Shown here piece after piece: positions 51,621-61,222 of a stretch of DNA of 61,359 nt (the stretch's first letter is position 1; every line of letters begins with the position of its first letter). The DNA is from Rhodopirellula sp. SM50 (GTDB taxonomy: Bacteria > Planctomycetota > Planctomycetia > Pirellulales > Pirellulaceae): positions 1-61,359 of the forward strand of contig NZ_NTFY01000025.1 of the NCBI RefSeq assembly GCF_002289565.1, in the 5' to 3' direction. The position numbers and the translations under genes are program-made. Below the pieces are notes generated by a model that was not told the origin of the DNA, did no database searches, and saw only the letters and a list, made by a program, of their open reading frames with translations.

Positions 51621-54227
51621 ATGAACCGAGCAACGACGAGACGACCCCGCCGACGGCGCCTCGGTTTCCAAAAAGTGGAAGACCGTCGGTTGCTGGCCGG
51701 CGACGTGCCCTTCGGTGCCACTCCGATCGACAACGGTGAATTCCTGCTCGGTACCGTCACCGTGACGCCCGTTTTCTTTGAAAGTGATGGGTCAATCGAT
51801 CCAGAAACCCAAAACTGGTCCGAAACGGAAATCGAAGACACGCTGGCCAAGATTCGCGACAGCGTGGACTGGTGGAGCGACTTGCTGGCGACGCAGACGT
51901 CGGTTCACTCGCTGGATTTCATCATCGACGACCGCTACGCCCGCGATCCCGTCGAAACCGGTTACGAACCGATCGACAACGAAAGCAGCGTTTTCAAACG
52001 CTACGTCGGCGGCTGGCTGACCGATCTGGGCTACGGCGATGCCCCCTCGATTGAACGAGCGGTGTCCTTGTTCAACGACTCCCAGCGGCAAACCCATCAA
52101 ACCGATTGGGCCTTCACCATGTTCGTCGTCGATTCCTCGGACGACGAAAACGGGTTTTTCGAAAACGGCGGATTCATCGGCGCGTTTGCCTATCCCGGCG
52201 GTCTGTTCATGGTGGTCCCCTCGGGGCGTCCGGTTTCCACGTTCACCCACGAAATGGGACACATTTTCTGGGCCCGCGACGAATACCCGGGGGCCGGCAG
52301 CTGGACCGACCAGCGGGGCTATTACAACGCACAAAACTTGAACGCATCGGACAATCCGACGCCGGGATTTGTCCAACAAGACAGCATCATGCGCGGTGGC
52401 GTGGTCACCACGCGAGCGTACGACAACCTGGTTTCGCCGGAATCCACGCTGGCCATGATCGGCTGGCGCGACAGCGACGGGGACGGCATTTTTGATCTCG
52501 CCGACGTGCCACTGAACCTGGACGCGATCGGTTCGTTCGATGTCCACTCGGATGTCTATTCGATCCGTGGATCGGCGACCGTCGACACCCTGGCCAACCA
52601 GAATTCCGAAGGCCCACAGAGCGATATCACGCTCGCCCGTATCAGCGAATTGCAATTCCGGCTCGATGACGGCCCCTGGCAGACCGCCATCGCGCCCGAC
52701 GCGACACACGTCGAATTCGATCTGGAAATCGAGGTCTCCAGCCCCTTCAACCAGATCTTCTGGCGGGCCATCGATATTCACACCGGAATCACCAGCGAAG
52801 TGCTTGAGGGTGACATGCTGACGCCGGTCTGGTCCGGGATCGGCGGCGGTTTCGCCTATGTCGACCAAAACCAAAACGGACAACGCGACTTCGACGAGCC
52901 CCTGATCGACGGCACCCAGTTCACGGTGCGTCGTGACGATGGGACCGCGCTGTTCAACCGCTCGTTCCAGGCGGCCGATTCGCCCGACGGAGTCGTCACC
53001 CCCGTCAGCGGATTGACGCTGACCAGCCTGGGCGCTGACGTTGACGGTCGTGTGGCAACCTTGGAATCCAGCAGCGATGGTCAAGCCGGCCGTGTCCTGC
53101 ACTACTACGACACCCAGGCCGATCAATGGACCGACACCTGGAACACGGCCAGTCGACTACAAGTCGCATTCGCCGGGTCGACCGGGCGGGTTGAAATCGA
53201 TTTCACCGCACTGGACACCGGCAGCTATGGACTCGAAAGCGGCAGCTACGCGCGTGTCGAGGCTTATGACTCACAAGGCAATCGCATCGATCGGGTCACC
53301 AGTCCCCTGGTGCCCGCCGGCAGCGGCGACACTCTGGTCGTCGAAGACTCCCTGGGTCGAATCTCGCGTGTCGTCGTGTCCGGACACGCGGAAACCGAAA
53401 TCTTGATTTCCGGCATCCAGGTCGGACAGGCCGCGCTGGTTTCGGACGATGACAACGGGGCCTTCTCGGTCGACGGGCTACCCGACGGCGACTACTCCGT
53501 CGAGATCATCACGCCGAACTTGATTTATCAGTTCCCGTCTGAACCGGTTGTCGTTCAAATCTCCGGCGGAACGATCGCGCCGCTGGCGATCGCGGCCCAG
53601 CAGGTCGACAGCCCACGCTACAACCGCTCGCTGCCGGGCGACGTCAATGGAGATCAAGCAATCACCGCCCGCGACGCACTGGCGGTCATCAACGACCTGG
53701 CACGGCTGGGCAATCGCGTCCTGATGGCCGAGGAGACGTCCGGCTTTCACATCGACGTCAACAACGACGGACGCGTCTCAGCGATTGATGCGTTGCGGGT
53801 GATTAACTTGATCGAACAGGGCATTGCCGGTGAGGGTGAATCTTTTTCTGAAATCTCGGCAACGACACCCCCGATTTCCGCTGCAAACCAAACCGCCGAC
53901 ACAACCCCATCGGCTCAGCCGGTCCAACCGCTCTCAACGGTCGCCGTCGACCTGGTTTTCAGCCCCGAGAATCCGCAACTTGCTTCCCACCAGGACAACA
54001 CTCTAAATCGTGAAGATCCGGAAATGTTGAACTGTGCGGGCCAACGGACTTCCGACCAAAGTCTCAGCAACCTGCCATCCGATAGACCCACCGGGGCGGA
54101 TGTTCAGTGGTCCGAGAAAACCGGGGCAAACACGGGTTTTGAGCGTCCTTTGTTGGGTTTTTTGCTTCAAGGCGGCGAGATTGAGAGCGGTTTCGCGGTA
54201 CATCCTTCACCGGAACAATTGTTTTGA
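51621..54227 (+). CDS. Secreted LEPR-XLL zinc metalloprotease with dockerin
   Basis: 868 aa from ATG 51621. A very basic leader (RRPRRRRLGF) is followed by VEDRRLLAGD (19-28), a LEPRxLL variant. Residues ~30-320 hold a metalloprotease: STFTHEMGHIFWARDEYPG with H210, E211, H214 forming HExxH, and a later QDSIMRGG that may be the Met-turn. This contrasts with the preceding giant protein, whose protease-like site is lost. Beta domains follow, including a carboxypeptidase-regulatory-like segment (DDDNGAFSVDGLPDGDYSVEI). A dockerin spans about 672-737 (DVNGDQAITARDALAVIN, DVNNDGRVSAIDALRVIN). The C-terminal ~130 residues look disordered. It is likely cell-surface or secreted. Confidence 0.85.
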   Translation: MNRATTRRPRRRRLGFQKVEDRRLLAGDVPFGATPIDNGEFLLGTVTVTPVFFESDGSIDPETQNWSETEIEDTLAKIRDSVDWWSDLLATQTSVHSLDFIIDDRYARDPVETGYEPIDNESSVFKRYVGGWLTDLGYGDAPSIERAVSLFNDSQRQTHQTDWAFTMFVVDSSDDENGFFENGGFIGAFAYPGGLFMVVPSGRPVSTFTHEMGHIFWARDEYPGAGSWTDQRGYYNAQNLNASDNPTPGFVQQDSIMRGGVVTTRAYDNLVSPESTLAMIGWRDSDGDGIFDLADVPLNLDAIGSFDVHSDVYSIRGSATVDTLANQNSEGPQSDITLARISELQFRLDDGPWQTAIAPDATHVEFDLEIEVSSPFNQIFWRAIDIHTGITSEVLEGDMLTPVWSGIGGGFAYVDQNQNGQRDFDEPLIDGTQFTVRRDDGTALFNRSFQAADSPDGVVTPVSGLTLTSLGADVDGRVATLESSSDGQAGRVLHYYDTQADQWTDTWNTASRLQVAFAGSTGRVEIDFTALDTGSYGLESGSYARVEAYDSQGNRIDRVTSPLVPAGSGDTLVVEDSLGRISRVVVSGHAETEILISGIQVGQAALVSDDDNGAFSVDGLPDGDYSVEIITPNLIYQFPSEPVVVQISGGTIAPLAIAAQQVDSPRYNRSLPGDVNGDQAITARDALAVINDLARLGNRVLMAEETSGFHIDVNNDGRVSAIDALRVINLIEQGIAGEGESFSEISATTPPISAANQTADTTPSAQPVQPLSTVAVDLVFSPENPQLASHQDNTLNREDPEMLNCAGQRTSDQSLSNLPSDRPTGADVQWSEKTGANTGFERPLLGFLLQGGEIESGFAVHPSPEQLF

Positions 54228-54488
54228 TCGGATTTACTGGAACTTTGCGGCGCGACCGCGATCTAAACCGCCGAGCGGATTGGCCCAATTCCCATTCAAT
54301 CAGAACGTTGATAAAGCGGGAAGGGGAGATAAGATAGGGCCAATATTCAGCCTGGCGAGTTTTTAACCCCTCTAGGCTTCCAATATTTGGGCTCTGCGCC
54401 CGCAGAACCCAACTCCTCCGATTCGCCACTTGACCGACCCCACAGTCACCGGCAAACCACGTTCTACTTCATCTTTCCGGAATCCCAG
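54228..54488. other. Gap before the third giant gene
   Basis: No gene, clear terminator or repeat is seen. The downstream frame is open from 54387, but the typical basic leader begins at ATG 54489. Confidence 0.4.
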
Positions 54489-57400
54489 ATGAAAAGCCTG
54501 CGTCAGTTGCTCCGCCGCCGTTTGCACACCTTCGGTGCCGAACGCCCCCAGAAGCGTCGAGCCACCAAGCATCAACACGGCGGCGAAATGAAACGACGGC
54601 TGAGCACTCAAACACTGGAACAGCGTCAGTTGCTCGCCGGTGATTTGCAGGTCGCCCACAACTATTGGAACAGCTACGACGTCAACCAGGACCTCCAGAT
54701 CTCGCCCAGCGACGCCTTGAGCGTGATCAACTACCTGGCGACCACGCACGCCAACGGCGAGCAGGTGGCCGGCGGCACGGTCGACGAATTTGCCGGCCGT
54801 AAAGTCGACGTGAACGCCGACGGCAATGTGACCCCCAGCGACGCCTTGAGCGTGATCAACGCGTTGGCACGCGGCGAACAGTTGGGTGAGTTGGTCAAGT
54901 TCTATCTATCCGCCCGTGACGAGGCCGACAGTGTGCTGCCGGTCAGCACCAACGGCGTTGTTCAAGCGCCCGGCGTCGGGATCGATAATTCGTTCTACTT
55001 AGAAGTCGCCTACGAGGACCTGCGAACCTTTGGTGATGACCTGGGGGCTTTCTCGATCTTCCCTGATCTCGGCGTCACCCAAGGCGGCATCCTGCAACCG
55101 GTGCTGCGAGAGACGCAACAGATCATCATCGGCGAAGAGATTCGTTCGACATCATCCGGCTTTGTGACCGTCGGCCGTGAAGGCTCTGCCGCGACCGTTG
55201 ACATCACGATCAGCCAGATCCAAGGTGGCTTTTCCACGGCACTGTCCAACGCGTTGATCAATACCTTCGGGATGACGGCGGGCGATTTTGAAATCAACGA
55301 GCCGACCGCGCTCAAGGGCGAAAACGGCCAGGATCTGGGCTTCGAAATTTTCTACAAAGCCGACGCCTTCGGCAACGTTGACATTGCCGACCTGACGTTC
55401 ACGCCCAACTTTGACAACAACGTCCCGTTCGACTTCCGCGAGTTCGCACCGTTTGAGGCCGATGGCACCACCCCGAACTCGGCCGCGGTGCGATTTAACT
55501 TGGACACACGGAGTCGCACGCTCAACAACAACCAGGAATTCTACAACCTGCTCAATCGGGGCTCCTTTGATCTCGCCACCGGATTCACCGACATCGGCGG
55601 AGTCGGCGGCGCCTTCCCCCGAGGCGTTCGAGACGTCGATAATAACGGGGAACTCGTTGAACCATTCGATGCGTTCCGCATCGAGGTCTTTCTGAACACG
55701 GAACTGTCCGATGCCAATCCGTTGATCATCGATGTCAATCCTGGTGAAGGCACCGATCCGTTGACGCTGTACGGCAGCAACGACATCGTCACCGAAGACT
55801 TGATCACCATCGACGACGACGCTCGCGTGACGATCAGCACCGGTGCGGTCGCGGTCAACAACCCGCCCACCGTTTCACCGGTTCCGCTTGAAATCACGCT
55901 GTTCGAAGACGACGCCACCACGTCGCCGAGCCTGTTGACCGGTGCCAGCGATGTCGATGGCGACACGCTGTCGGTCAGTGCCTTCAACTTCACCGGTGGA
56001 GATCAATCGGGAGTCTCACTCAATGGAAACACCATCACGATCACGCCAGCGACTTACAACAGTTTGAAAGTCAATGAGTCGGAAGTGATCACCGCGACCT
56101 ACAGCATCATCGACGGCCGGGGCGGAAGCGCCAGCCAAACGTTGTCCTTGACGATCAACGGCGTCAACGACGCACCCGACGCCGGCGCTAACATCGCAAC
56201 AACCAACGATGAGTTTGATCCCCAATTCAACATCGATCTGCTGCAAAACGCCTCCGACCCCGACGGCGACACGCTCAGCATTTCCAGCATCACCCAGATC
56301 GGCAGCGATGACACCTCCGGCGTCACCCCCGATCAGGCCAACAACCAGATCACCGTCAACCCGGCAGCCTACGCTTCACTGGAGCAAGGCGAAAGCGTCA
56401 CCGTGACGTACCAGTTCGAAGTCTCCGACGGAAACGGCGGGACGGATACGGCGACCGTTTCGGTCACCATCAACGGGGACACCCCCAACCGCGCCCCGGT
56501 CGCCGGTGACCCGGTGGCCCTGACGGTTTCCGAAGACGACGCCGATACCTCGATCGACCTGCGAACCAACGTCACCGACGAGGACCCCGAAGACACGCTG
56601 TCGGTCGACGCCGCGACGATCGTCACGACCGGCGACACCTCGGGAATCACGCTCAACGGAAACTTCCTGAACATCACGCCCAACGCGTACAACTCGCTAG
56701 CCGCCACGGACACCGAAGTGGTGACCTACAGCTACGACGTCATCGATGGTGAAGGCGGTCGGGCCGCCCACTCGGCGACCATCACGATCGGCGGAGCCAA
56801 TGATGCTCCGGTGGTCACCGCCGCGGTCAGCACGACGGTCAGCGAAGACGACGCCAGCACCAATGTCGACCTGCTCGACGGGGCTTCCGATCCCGACAAC
56901 GGCGACACCGTCTCGGTCGAAGACAGCTCGTTGGTTCTCCGCTCGGGTGACGACAGCGGCATCTCGGCCAATGGCACCAGCGGATTGACCATCGATCCCT
57001 CGGCTTACAACAGCCTGGCGGCGGGTGAATCGGAAGTCATCATCTACGACTACAACCTGACCGACGGCAATGGTGGCACGACCGCCCAATCGGCGACGAT
57101 CACCATCACCGGTGTCAACGACGCACCGTCGGTGGGCGATCCGCTCGACTTGACTGTCACCGAAGACGATGCGGCCCAATCCATCGATCTGCTCAGCGGT
57201 GCGACCGACCCCGACACCACCGACACGCTGATCGCCCAAAGCCTGGTCTTCAGCAGGGATGCGTCCGCGTTCACCCTGGTCAACGACAACACACTGACGT
57301 TTGACCCTAACTTCTTCAACGGACTCGGTGCGACCGAAGACGCAGAGGTCGTCGTCAACTACGACGTCGCCGATGGCAACGGTGGCACCGCCGCCCAAAC

Positions 57401-58811
57401 CGTCACGGTCACGGTCACGGGCGTCAACGATGCACCGGTCGTCTCCGCGGCAATCGACGAGACGTTCTCCGAAGATGCCGGCACCCAATCGCTCTCGCTG
57501 CTGCTCGGTGCCAGTGACCCCGACACCAACGACGTCCTTTCGGTTGACAACGTCACGGTGACCGGTGACGACAGCGGCATCACGCGAACCGGTGCCGACC
57601 TGAGCATCAACACCGCCGCCTACGACAGTCTGGAAGAAGGCGAATCGGTGCAAATCCTGTTCACCTATGAGGTCACCGACGGGATCGCCAGCGTCAACCA
57701 AACGGCGACCATCACCATCACCGGCGGTGCCGACACGCCGATCCCCGGTCCGGACATCAGCATCACGCTGGACGAAAACGCTCCCGGCCAATCCGTCAAC
57801 CTGCTCGAAGGATCGACCGATCCCAACAATGACCCGCTGTTCATCATCGATGCCAATTTCCGCAGCGGTGATTCGAGAGGTGTGACGGTTGATGTCGCGA
57901 CCAGTCGACTGCTGATCGATCCGTCTGCTTATGCCGATCTGGAAGACGGCCAGACCGAAGTCATCATCCTCGATTACCGCGTCAGCGATGACAACGGCAA
58001 CTCGGCTCCCCGCGTTGCGACGGTGACAATCATCGGCCAGACGCTTGTGCCATCGTCGATCTCCGGCCAGCTGTTCATCGACCATCTCGAAAACCGCGAA
58101 GCCGTCCGTGGCGGTGCCGCGCCGATTTACAACGGGGTCCGAGACGCCGGCGAAAAAGCCCTCGCCGGCGTGACCATTCGACTGATCGAAGTCACCTCGT
58201 CGGGCGAAACGCAAATCGCGACGGTACTGACCGACATGCAGGGCGCGTACTCGTTCACCGGCGTGCTGCCGGGAACCTACTTCGTCGAATATGACATCCC
58301 GGACTCGGTCCACTTCAGCGGTAGTACCCGTGGCCAGGTCGTGATCAGCGAAGCCGGCGGCGAAACCGCGTCCGGCCCCGCACTCAACGCGACCGGCTTG
58401 ATCGGTGTTCAACAACGTCTGGACTTGCTGGCCAAGAGCTACATCGATGCCGGCATCATCGACACCAGCAACTTGACCCAAGGCTTGGCCGGCGGCTCGG
58501 TCCAGCTCAACGCCGATGGCAGCATGCAGATGTTGGTCGCCGGTGAAGGCTTCGATCCCGAATTCGCCGAACTCGTCCTCAACGAAGCCCGTGACGCAGC
58601 CCTGCTGACGATCATCGACTCCGTCGACGGTAAAGTGAAATCCGCGCGGTTGACCCTGGACCAATTCGTCGTCACCAGCGACGGACGCGGCGTGCGATTC
58701 TTCGGCACGGTGAACGACTTTGACTTCGTCGAGACCAGCGAAGAAGTGGTCCAAGAGGAATTCGAAGATTATCGCAATGCGATCGACCGAGCGATGGCGG
58801 CGGGCTTCTGA
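54489..58811 (+). CDS. LEPR-XLL protein with N-terminal dockerin and seven cadherin-like repeats
   Basis: 1440 aa from ATG 54489 (ATG 54588 is an alternative). The basic leader ends in LEQRQLLAGD (43-52). Directly after it, residues 61-130 form a dockerin with two Ca loops (DVNQDLQISPSDALSVIN and DVNADGNVTPSDALSVIN), so the dockerin is N-terminal, unlike in the two preceding proteins. A region of unknown fold (130-450) follows. From ~456 to 1184 there are seven ~100-residue repeats with VNDAP, EDDA, GASDPDGDTLS and TITITG motifs, the cadherin-like/tandem-95 type. A SdrD B-like domain (about 1190-1290, GVRDAGEKALAGVTIRL) and a C-terminal region of unknown function complete it. Probably an adhesive surface or matrix protein. 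A strong terminator follows. Confidence 0.9.
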   Translation: MKSLRQLLRRRLHTFGAERPQKRRATKHQHGGEMKRRLSTQTLEQRQLLAGDLQVAHNYWNSYDVNQDLQISPSDALSVINYLATTHANGEQVAGGTVDEFAGRKVDVNADGNVTPSDALSVINALARGEQLGELVKFYLSARDEADSVLPVSTNGVVQAPGVGIDNSFYLEVAYEDLRTFGDDLGAFSIFPDLGVTQGGILQPVLRETQQIIIGEEIRSTSSGFVTVGREGSAATVDITISQIQGGFSTALSNALINTFGMTAGDFEINEPTALKGENGQDLGFEIFYKADAFGNVDIADLTFTPNFDNNVPFDFREFAPFEADGTTPNSAAVRFNLDTRSRTLNNNQEFYNLLNRGSFDLATGFTDIGGVGGAFPRGVRDVDNNGELVEPFDAFRIEVFLNTELSDANPLIIDVNPGEGTDPLTLYGSNDIVTEDLITIDDDARVTISTGAVAVNNPPTVSPVPLEITLFEDDATTSPSLLTGASDVDGDTLSVSAFNFTGGDQSGVSLNGNTITITPATYNSLKVNESEVITATYSIIDGRGGSASQTLSLTINGVNDAPDAGANIATTNDEFDPQFNIDLLQNASDPDGDTLSISSITQIGSDDTSGVTPDQANNQITVNPAAYASLEQGESVTVTYQFEVSDGNGGTDTATVSVTINGDTPNRAPVAGDPVALTVSEDDADTSIDLRTNVTDEDPEDTLSVDAATIVTTGDTSGITLNGNFLNITPNAYNSLAATDTEVVTYSYDVIDGEGGRAAHSATITIGGANDAPVVTAAVSTTVSEDDASTNVDLLDGASDPDNGDTVSVEDSSLVLRSGDDSGISANGTSGLTIDPSAYNSLAAGESEVIIYDYNLTDGNGGTTAQSATITITGVNDAPSVGDPLDLTVTEDDAAQSIDLLSGATDPDTTDTLIAQSLVFSRDASAFTLVNDNTLTFDPNFFNGLGATEDAEVVVNYDVADGNGGTAAQTVTVTVTGVNDAPVVSAAIDETFSEDAGTQSLSLLLGASDPDTNDVLSVDNVTVTGDDSGITRTGADLSINTAAYDSLEEGESVQILFTYEVTDGIASVNQTATITITGGADTPIPGPDISITLDENAPGQSVNLLEGSTDPNNDPLFIIDANFRSGDSRGVTVDVATSRLLIDPSAYADLEDGQTEVIILDYRVSDDNGNSAPRVATVTIIGQTLVPSSISGQLFIDHLENREAVRGGAAPIYNGVRDAGEKALAGVTIRLIEVTSSGETQIATVLTDMQGAYSFTGVLPGTYFVEYDIPDSVHFSGSTRGQVVISEAGGETASGPALNATGLIGVQQRLDLLAKSYIDAGIIDTSNLTQGLAGGSVQLNADGSMQMLVAGEGFDPEFAELVLNEARDAALLTIIDSVDGKVKSARLTLDQFVVTSDGRGVRFFGTVNDFDFVETSEEVVQEEFEDYRNAIDRAMAAGF

Positions 58812-58829
58812 CCCGACGCCTCCACTCCC

Positions 58830-58959
58830 AACGCTGTGAAGCATGTTTTAGCGGTAGGGCGCGAGCCCTCCGGTGTTTTGGCAGAGATAAAGAGCCGGAG
58901 GGCTCGCGCCCTGCCGCTAAAACCTCAAGAAACACATGGGAAAAGTGCTTCCCAGCGTT
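58830..58959. repeat. 130-bp nested double-hairpin element, type A copy 2
   Basis: It matches 14447-14576 along its whole length. The inner stem (58849-58874 with 58894-58919) is nearly perfect, while the outer arms (AACGCTGTGAAGC / GCTTCCCAGCGTT) carry a few mismatches. The loop GTTTTGGCAGAGATAAAGA differs from copy 1 by only two bases. It starts 18 bp after the stop of the third giant gene. Confidence 0.93.
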
Positions 58960-58980
58960 GCCCACCCCCCTCGAAACATG

Positions 58981-59014
58981 AAACCGCTGGTGACAAATCA
59001 CCAGCGGTTTTTTT
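58981..59014 (+). terminator. Intrinsic terminator of the giant-protein cluster
   Basis: A perfect 13-bp stem (core ACCGCTGGTGA/TCACCAGCGGT) with a 4-nt loop CAAA is followed by a seven-T run. It is the first strong terminator after 35457, consistent with it ending the whole LEPR-XLL cluster. Confidence 0.9.
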
Positions 59015-59078
59015 ATGCTTTCATCTCGCTCTGGCGATTCTATGTTTCCGCCCCCGATTTTTCGGTCACCTCTCCACC

Positions 59079-59465
59079 GTGCACACCATTCGTCTCCGCC
59101 GACCCTGGTTGCGATCGGCCGACCCGCAATCTCCGCCTGACAAGGTGGATGTCCCCGACACCGCACCACTGGTGGTGACCGGCGGCGGCCGGGTGACCTA
59201 TCGACGCGTCTTCAACCGCCCGACCGGGCTGACGCCGACCGATGTGGTCTGGCTCTCGATTCCGCAATACGCGGCGGATTCGGTGGAAGTCCGGATCAAT
59301 GACACCCTGATCTACCAATCCGACCGGACCAAGCCGATTCGCTTGGACATGACCGCAGCGCTGCGGCCCTCCAACCAACTGGCCATCACCTTGACCGCGG
59401 GTAAATGCCCTACCACCGTGCTCGACGGCGCGGTAACGCTGGAGATCGAATCCATCGATCCCTAG
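59079..59465 (+). CDS. Small protein with a possible galactose-binding-like beta sandwich
   Basis: 128 aa from a GTG at 59079. The pattern VWLSIPQYAADSVEVRINDTLIY ... RLDMTAALRPSNQLAITL resembles the N-terminal jelly-roll of glycoside hydrolase family 2, where 'NG' turns and 'D(V/M)T..L.P.N.L.I' strands recur. No signal peptide or catalytic site is present. The frame is open upstream through the terminator, but a start before it is unlikely. A type B repeat follows the gene. Family assignment is tentative. Confidence 0.55.
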   Translation: MHTIRLRRPWLRSADPQSPPDKVDVPDTAPLVVTGGGRVTYRRVFNRPTGLTPTDVVWLSIPQYAADSVEVRINDTLIYQSDRTKPIRLDMTAALRPSNQLAITLTAGKCPTTVLDGAVTLEIESIDP

Positions 59466-59482
59466 GGCTTCGTCAACTAGGA

Positions 59483-59658
59483 ATGGCACAGGCATACGGG
59501 TTGGTGTGCAGGCTTTAGCCCAATAAAGCTAAGTTAAGCGTGGTTTCCTCAGGTCGGGGCCCGTAGGCTCGCGCCAAACGGCTGATAAACGATTGATATC
59601 AGCCGGTTCGCGCCAGCGTCCGGGCCTCCCCGTCGAGCTTAACTTAGCGGTATTGGAC
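59483..59658. repeat. 176-bp nested hairpin element, type B copy 2
   Basis: It is aligned base for base with 33945-34120 through TTGGTGTGCAGGCTTTAGCC, the outer arm, the inner arm (ATATCAGCCGGTTCGCGCCAG is shared almost whole) and the closing TTAACTTAGCGGTATTGG. The left inner arm has several changes, so its stem is weaker. It fills the gap before the vWA gene. Confidence 0.9.
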
Positions 59659-59763
59659 CAGCCCAACCGCTTTGCCGCGGGGTGACCGGGGCGTTAGGAT
59701 GGACACGTTCGCAGCGCGTCCTTTGTTTGCTTTTGGTAATCCTTTTCAACGGAGAACCTTGCC

Positions 59764-61173
59764 ATGCCACCCGGTCCAGCGACGTCGATTCGCCCCACCG
59801 TGTGTCGCAGTGTGTGTCGGGCCGGCCTCTGGCCACTGGCGGTCATCGTTTTGCTGACGGCGATGTTTGCGTCGTTTCCGCAGCCATCCGCCGCGGCCGA
59901 TCGCAACGAGGCCCGCTTTCGTCGACTGCTGACCGGTCGTCATGACGAAGCGCGTGTCGCGGCGCTGCGGTCGGTCCCGAGCGACTTTCAAAGCCGCCTG
60001 TACGCGCTACCGATCATCGTCGACGCCTTAGAAATACTTTGCGAAGACGCCCGTTTCGATCGGGCGGTCAAACAGGGCCAGCCGGAACTGCCCGGAGGCG
60101 TGCGATTGATGATCGACTTCATCGGAACGGTCGATCGGCCCGAGGCGACCGAAGCGCTCGTCGACCTGCTCGATTGCAGTCGTCTGACCTGGGCGATGGC
60201 ATCGATCCAAACCCTCTGCAAGAACCAACACCACGCCGCCATCGATGACGTCATCGGCCTGATCGGTTCAGAGGCCTTTGATGCCAGCTACGGATTCCGG
60301 TTCACACTCGCACGCGGACTGAAGCAGATGAAACATCCCGACGCGTGGGAGGGCCTGGCCAAACTCTTCGAACGTGTCGATGGACAATTGGCGCATCGGC
60401 TGGACCAAGAGTTTCAACACGTCACGAACGAAGATTTTGGTGGCGACGAGGAACGCTACCAGGCCTGGCGCGGGCTGGTCGGATTAACCCCCGAACCGGA
60501 GTCTTCCCAAGGGGGCGCCTTGGCCAAGGCGTCCGAGATTCTCCGCCAAGAAGGCCAACCGGAGCTGTCGATCCCGCAGCAGATGGGATTGCAACCGGCC
60601 AAATCTGCCGCCTCCTACGCGCGGGAAAAACGATTGAAGCCGTCGCACTATTATGGAATCAACATTTTTGCCAAGCGATTGCTGTTCGTGATCGATCGCA
60701 GCGGCAGCATGAGGACGGTGGTGGGCGGCAATGCCAGGATCCAGCGCGCCAAAATGGAATTGATCACCGCGATCAATGGCCTGGACGAACAATGCCAGTT
60801 CGGCATCCTGGTGTTCGACAACGACGTCCGTGCCTGGCGCGAAGAATTGGTCGCAGCTGACGAGACGAATAAACGCAATGCGATCCGATTTGTCGAATAC
60901 TTATCCGCCGGACGGAGCACCAACACCTATGCCGCGCTGCGTCGATCGCTCAGCTTTGACCCGCAACTCGAAGCCGTCTTCCTGCTGACCGACGGCGAAC
61001 CGACGTACGGAAAAATCGTGAATCCCTCGGCAATCCTGTTGGACATCCTGCGTCGCAATGAAGTCCACAACGTGACGATCAATACGATCGCGATCGCCGT
61101 GGAACCGTTGATGGCGACGTTCCTGAGAAACCTGAGCGAACCGAGCAACGGGGAGTTTCGTGAGGTCAAGTGA
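59764..61173 (+). CDS. Exported vWA-domain protein with helical N-terminal region
   Basis: 469 aa. A long N-terminal leader with hydrophobic core (LAVIVLLTAMFASFPQPSAAA) indicates export or anchoring. Residues ~50-230 look like HEAT-type helical repeats (LPIIVDALEILCEDARF, VDRPEATEALVDLLD, IDDVIGLIGSEAF). The C-terminal ~170 residues are a vWA domain with an intact MIDAS: D311-R-S-G-S in FVIDRSGSM, GRSTNTYAAL and VFLLTDGEPT. GGAGAA lies 9 bp before the ATG. vWA domains bind a ligand through Mg2+; the partner is unknown. Confidence 0.85.
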   Translation: MPPGPATSIRPTVCRSVCRAGLWPLAVIVLLTAMFASFPQPSAAADRNEARFRRLLTGRHDEARVAALRSVPSDFQSRLYALPIIVDALEILCEDARFDRAVKQGQPELPGGVRLMIDFIGTVDRPEATEALVDLLDCSRLTWAMASIQTLCKNQHHAAIDDVIGLIGSEAFDASYGFRFTLARGLKQMKHPDAWEGLAKLFERVDGQLAHRLDQEFQHVTNEDFGGDEERYQAWRGLVGLTPEPESSQGGALAKASEILRQEGQPELSIPQQMGLQPAKSAASYAREKRLKPSHYYGINIFAKRLLFVIDRSGSMRTVVGGNARIQRAKMELITAINGLDEQCQFGILVFDNDVRAWREELVAADETNKRNAIRFVEYLSAGRSTNTYAALRRSLSFDPQLEAVFLLTDGEPTYGKIVNPSAILLDILRRNEVHNVTINTIAIAVEPLMATFLRNLSEPSNGEFREVK

Positions 61174-61222
61174 AGGCGTGGGCGAGTCGCGTGGGACGCG
61201 AGTGGAACCGTGCGGGAGGTGG

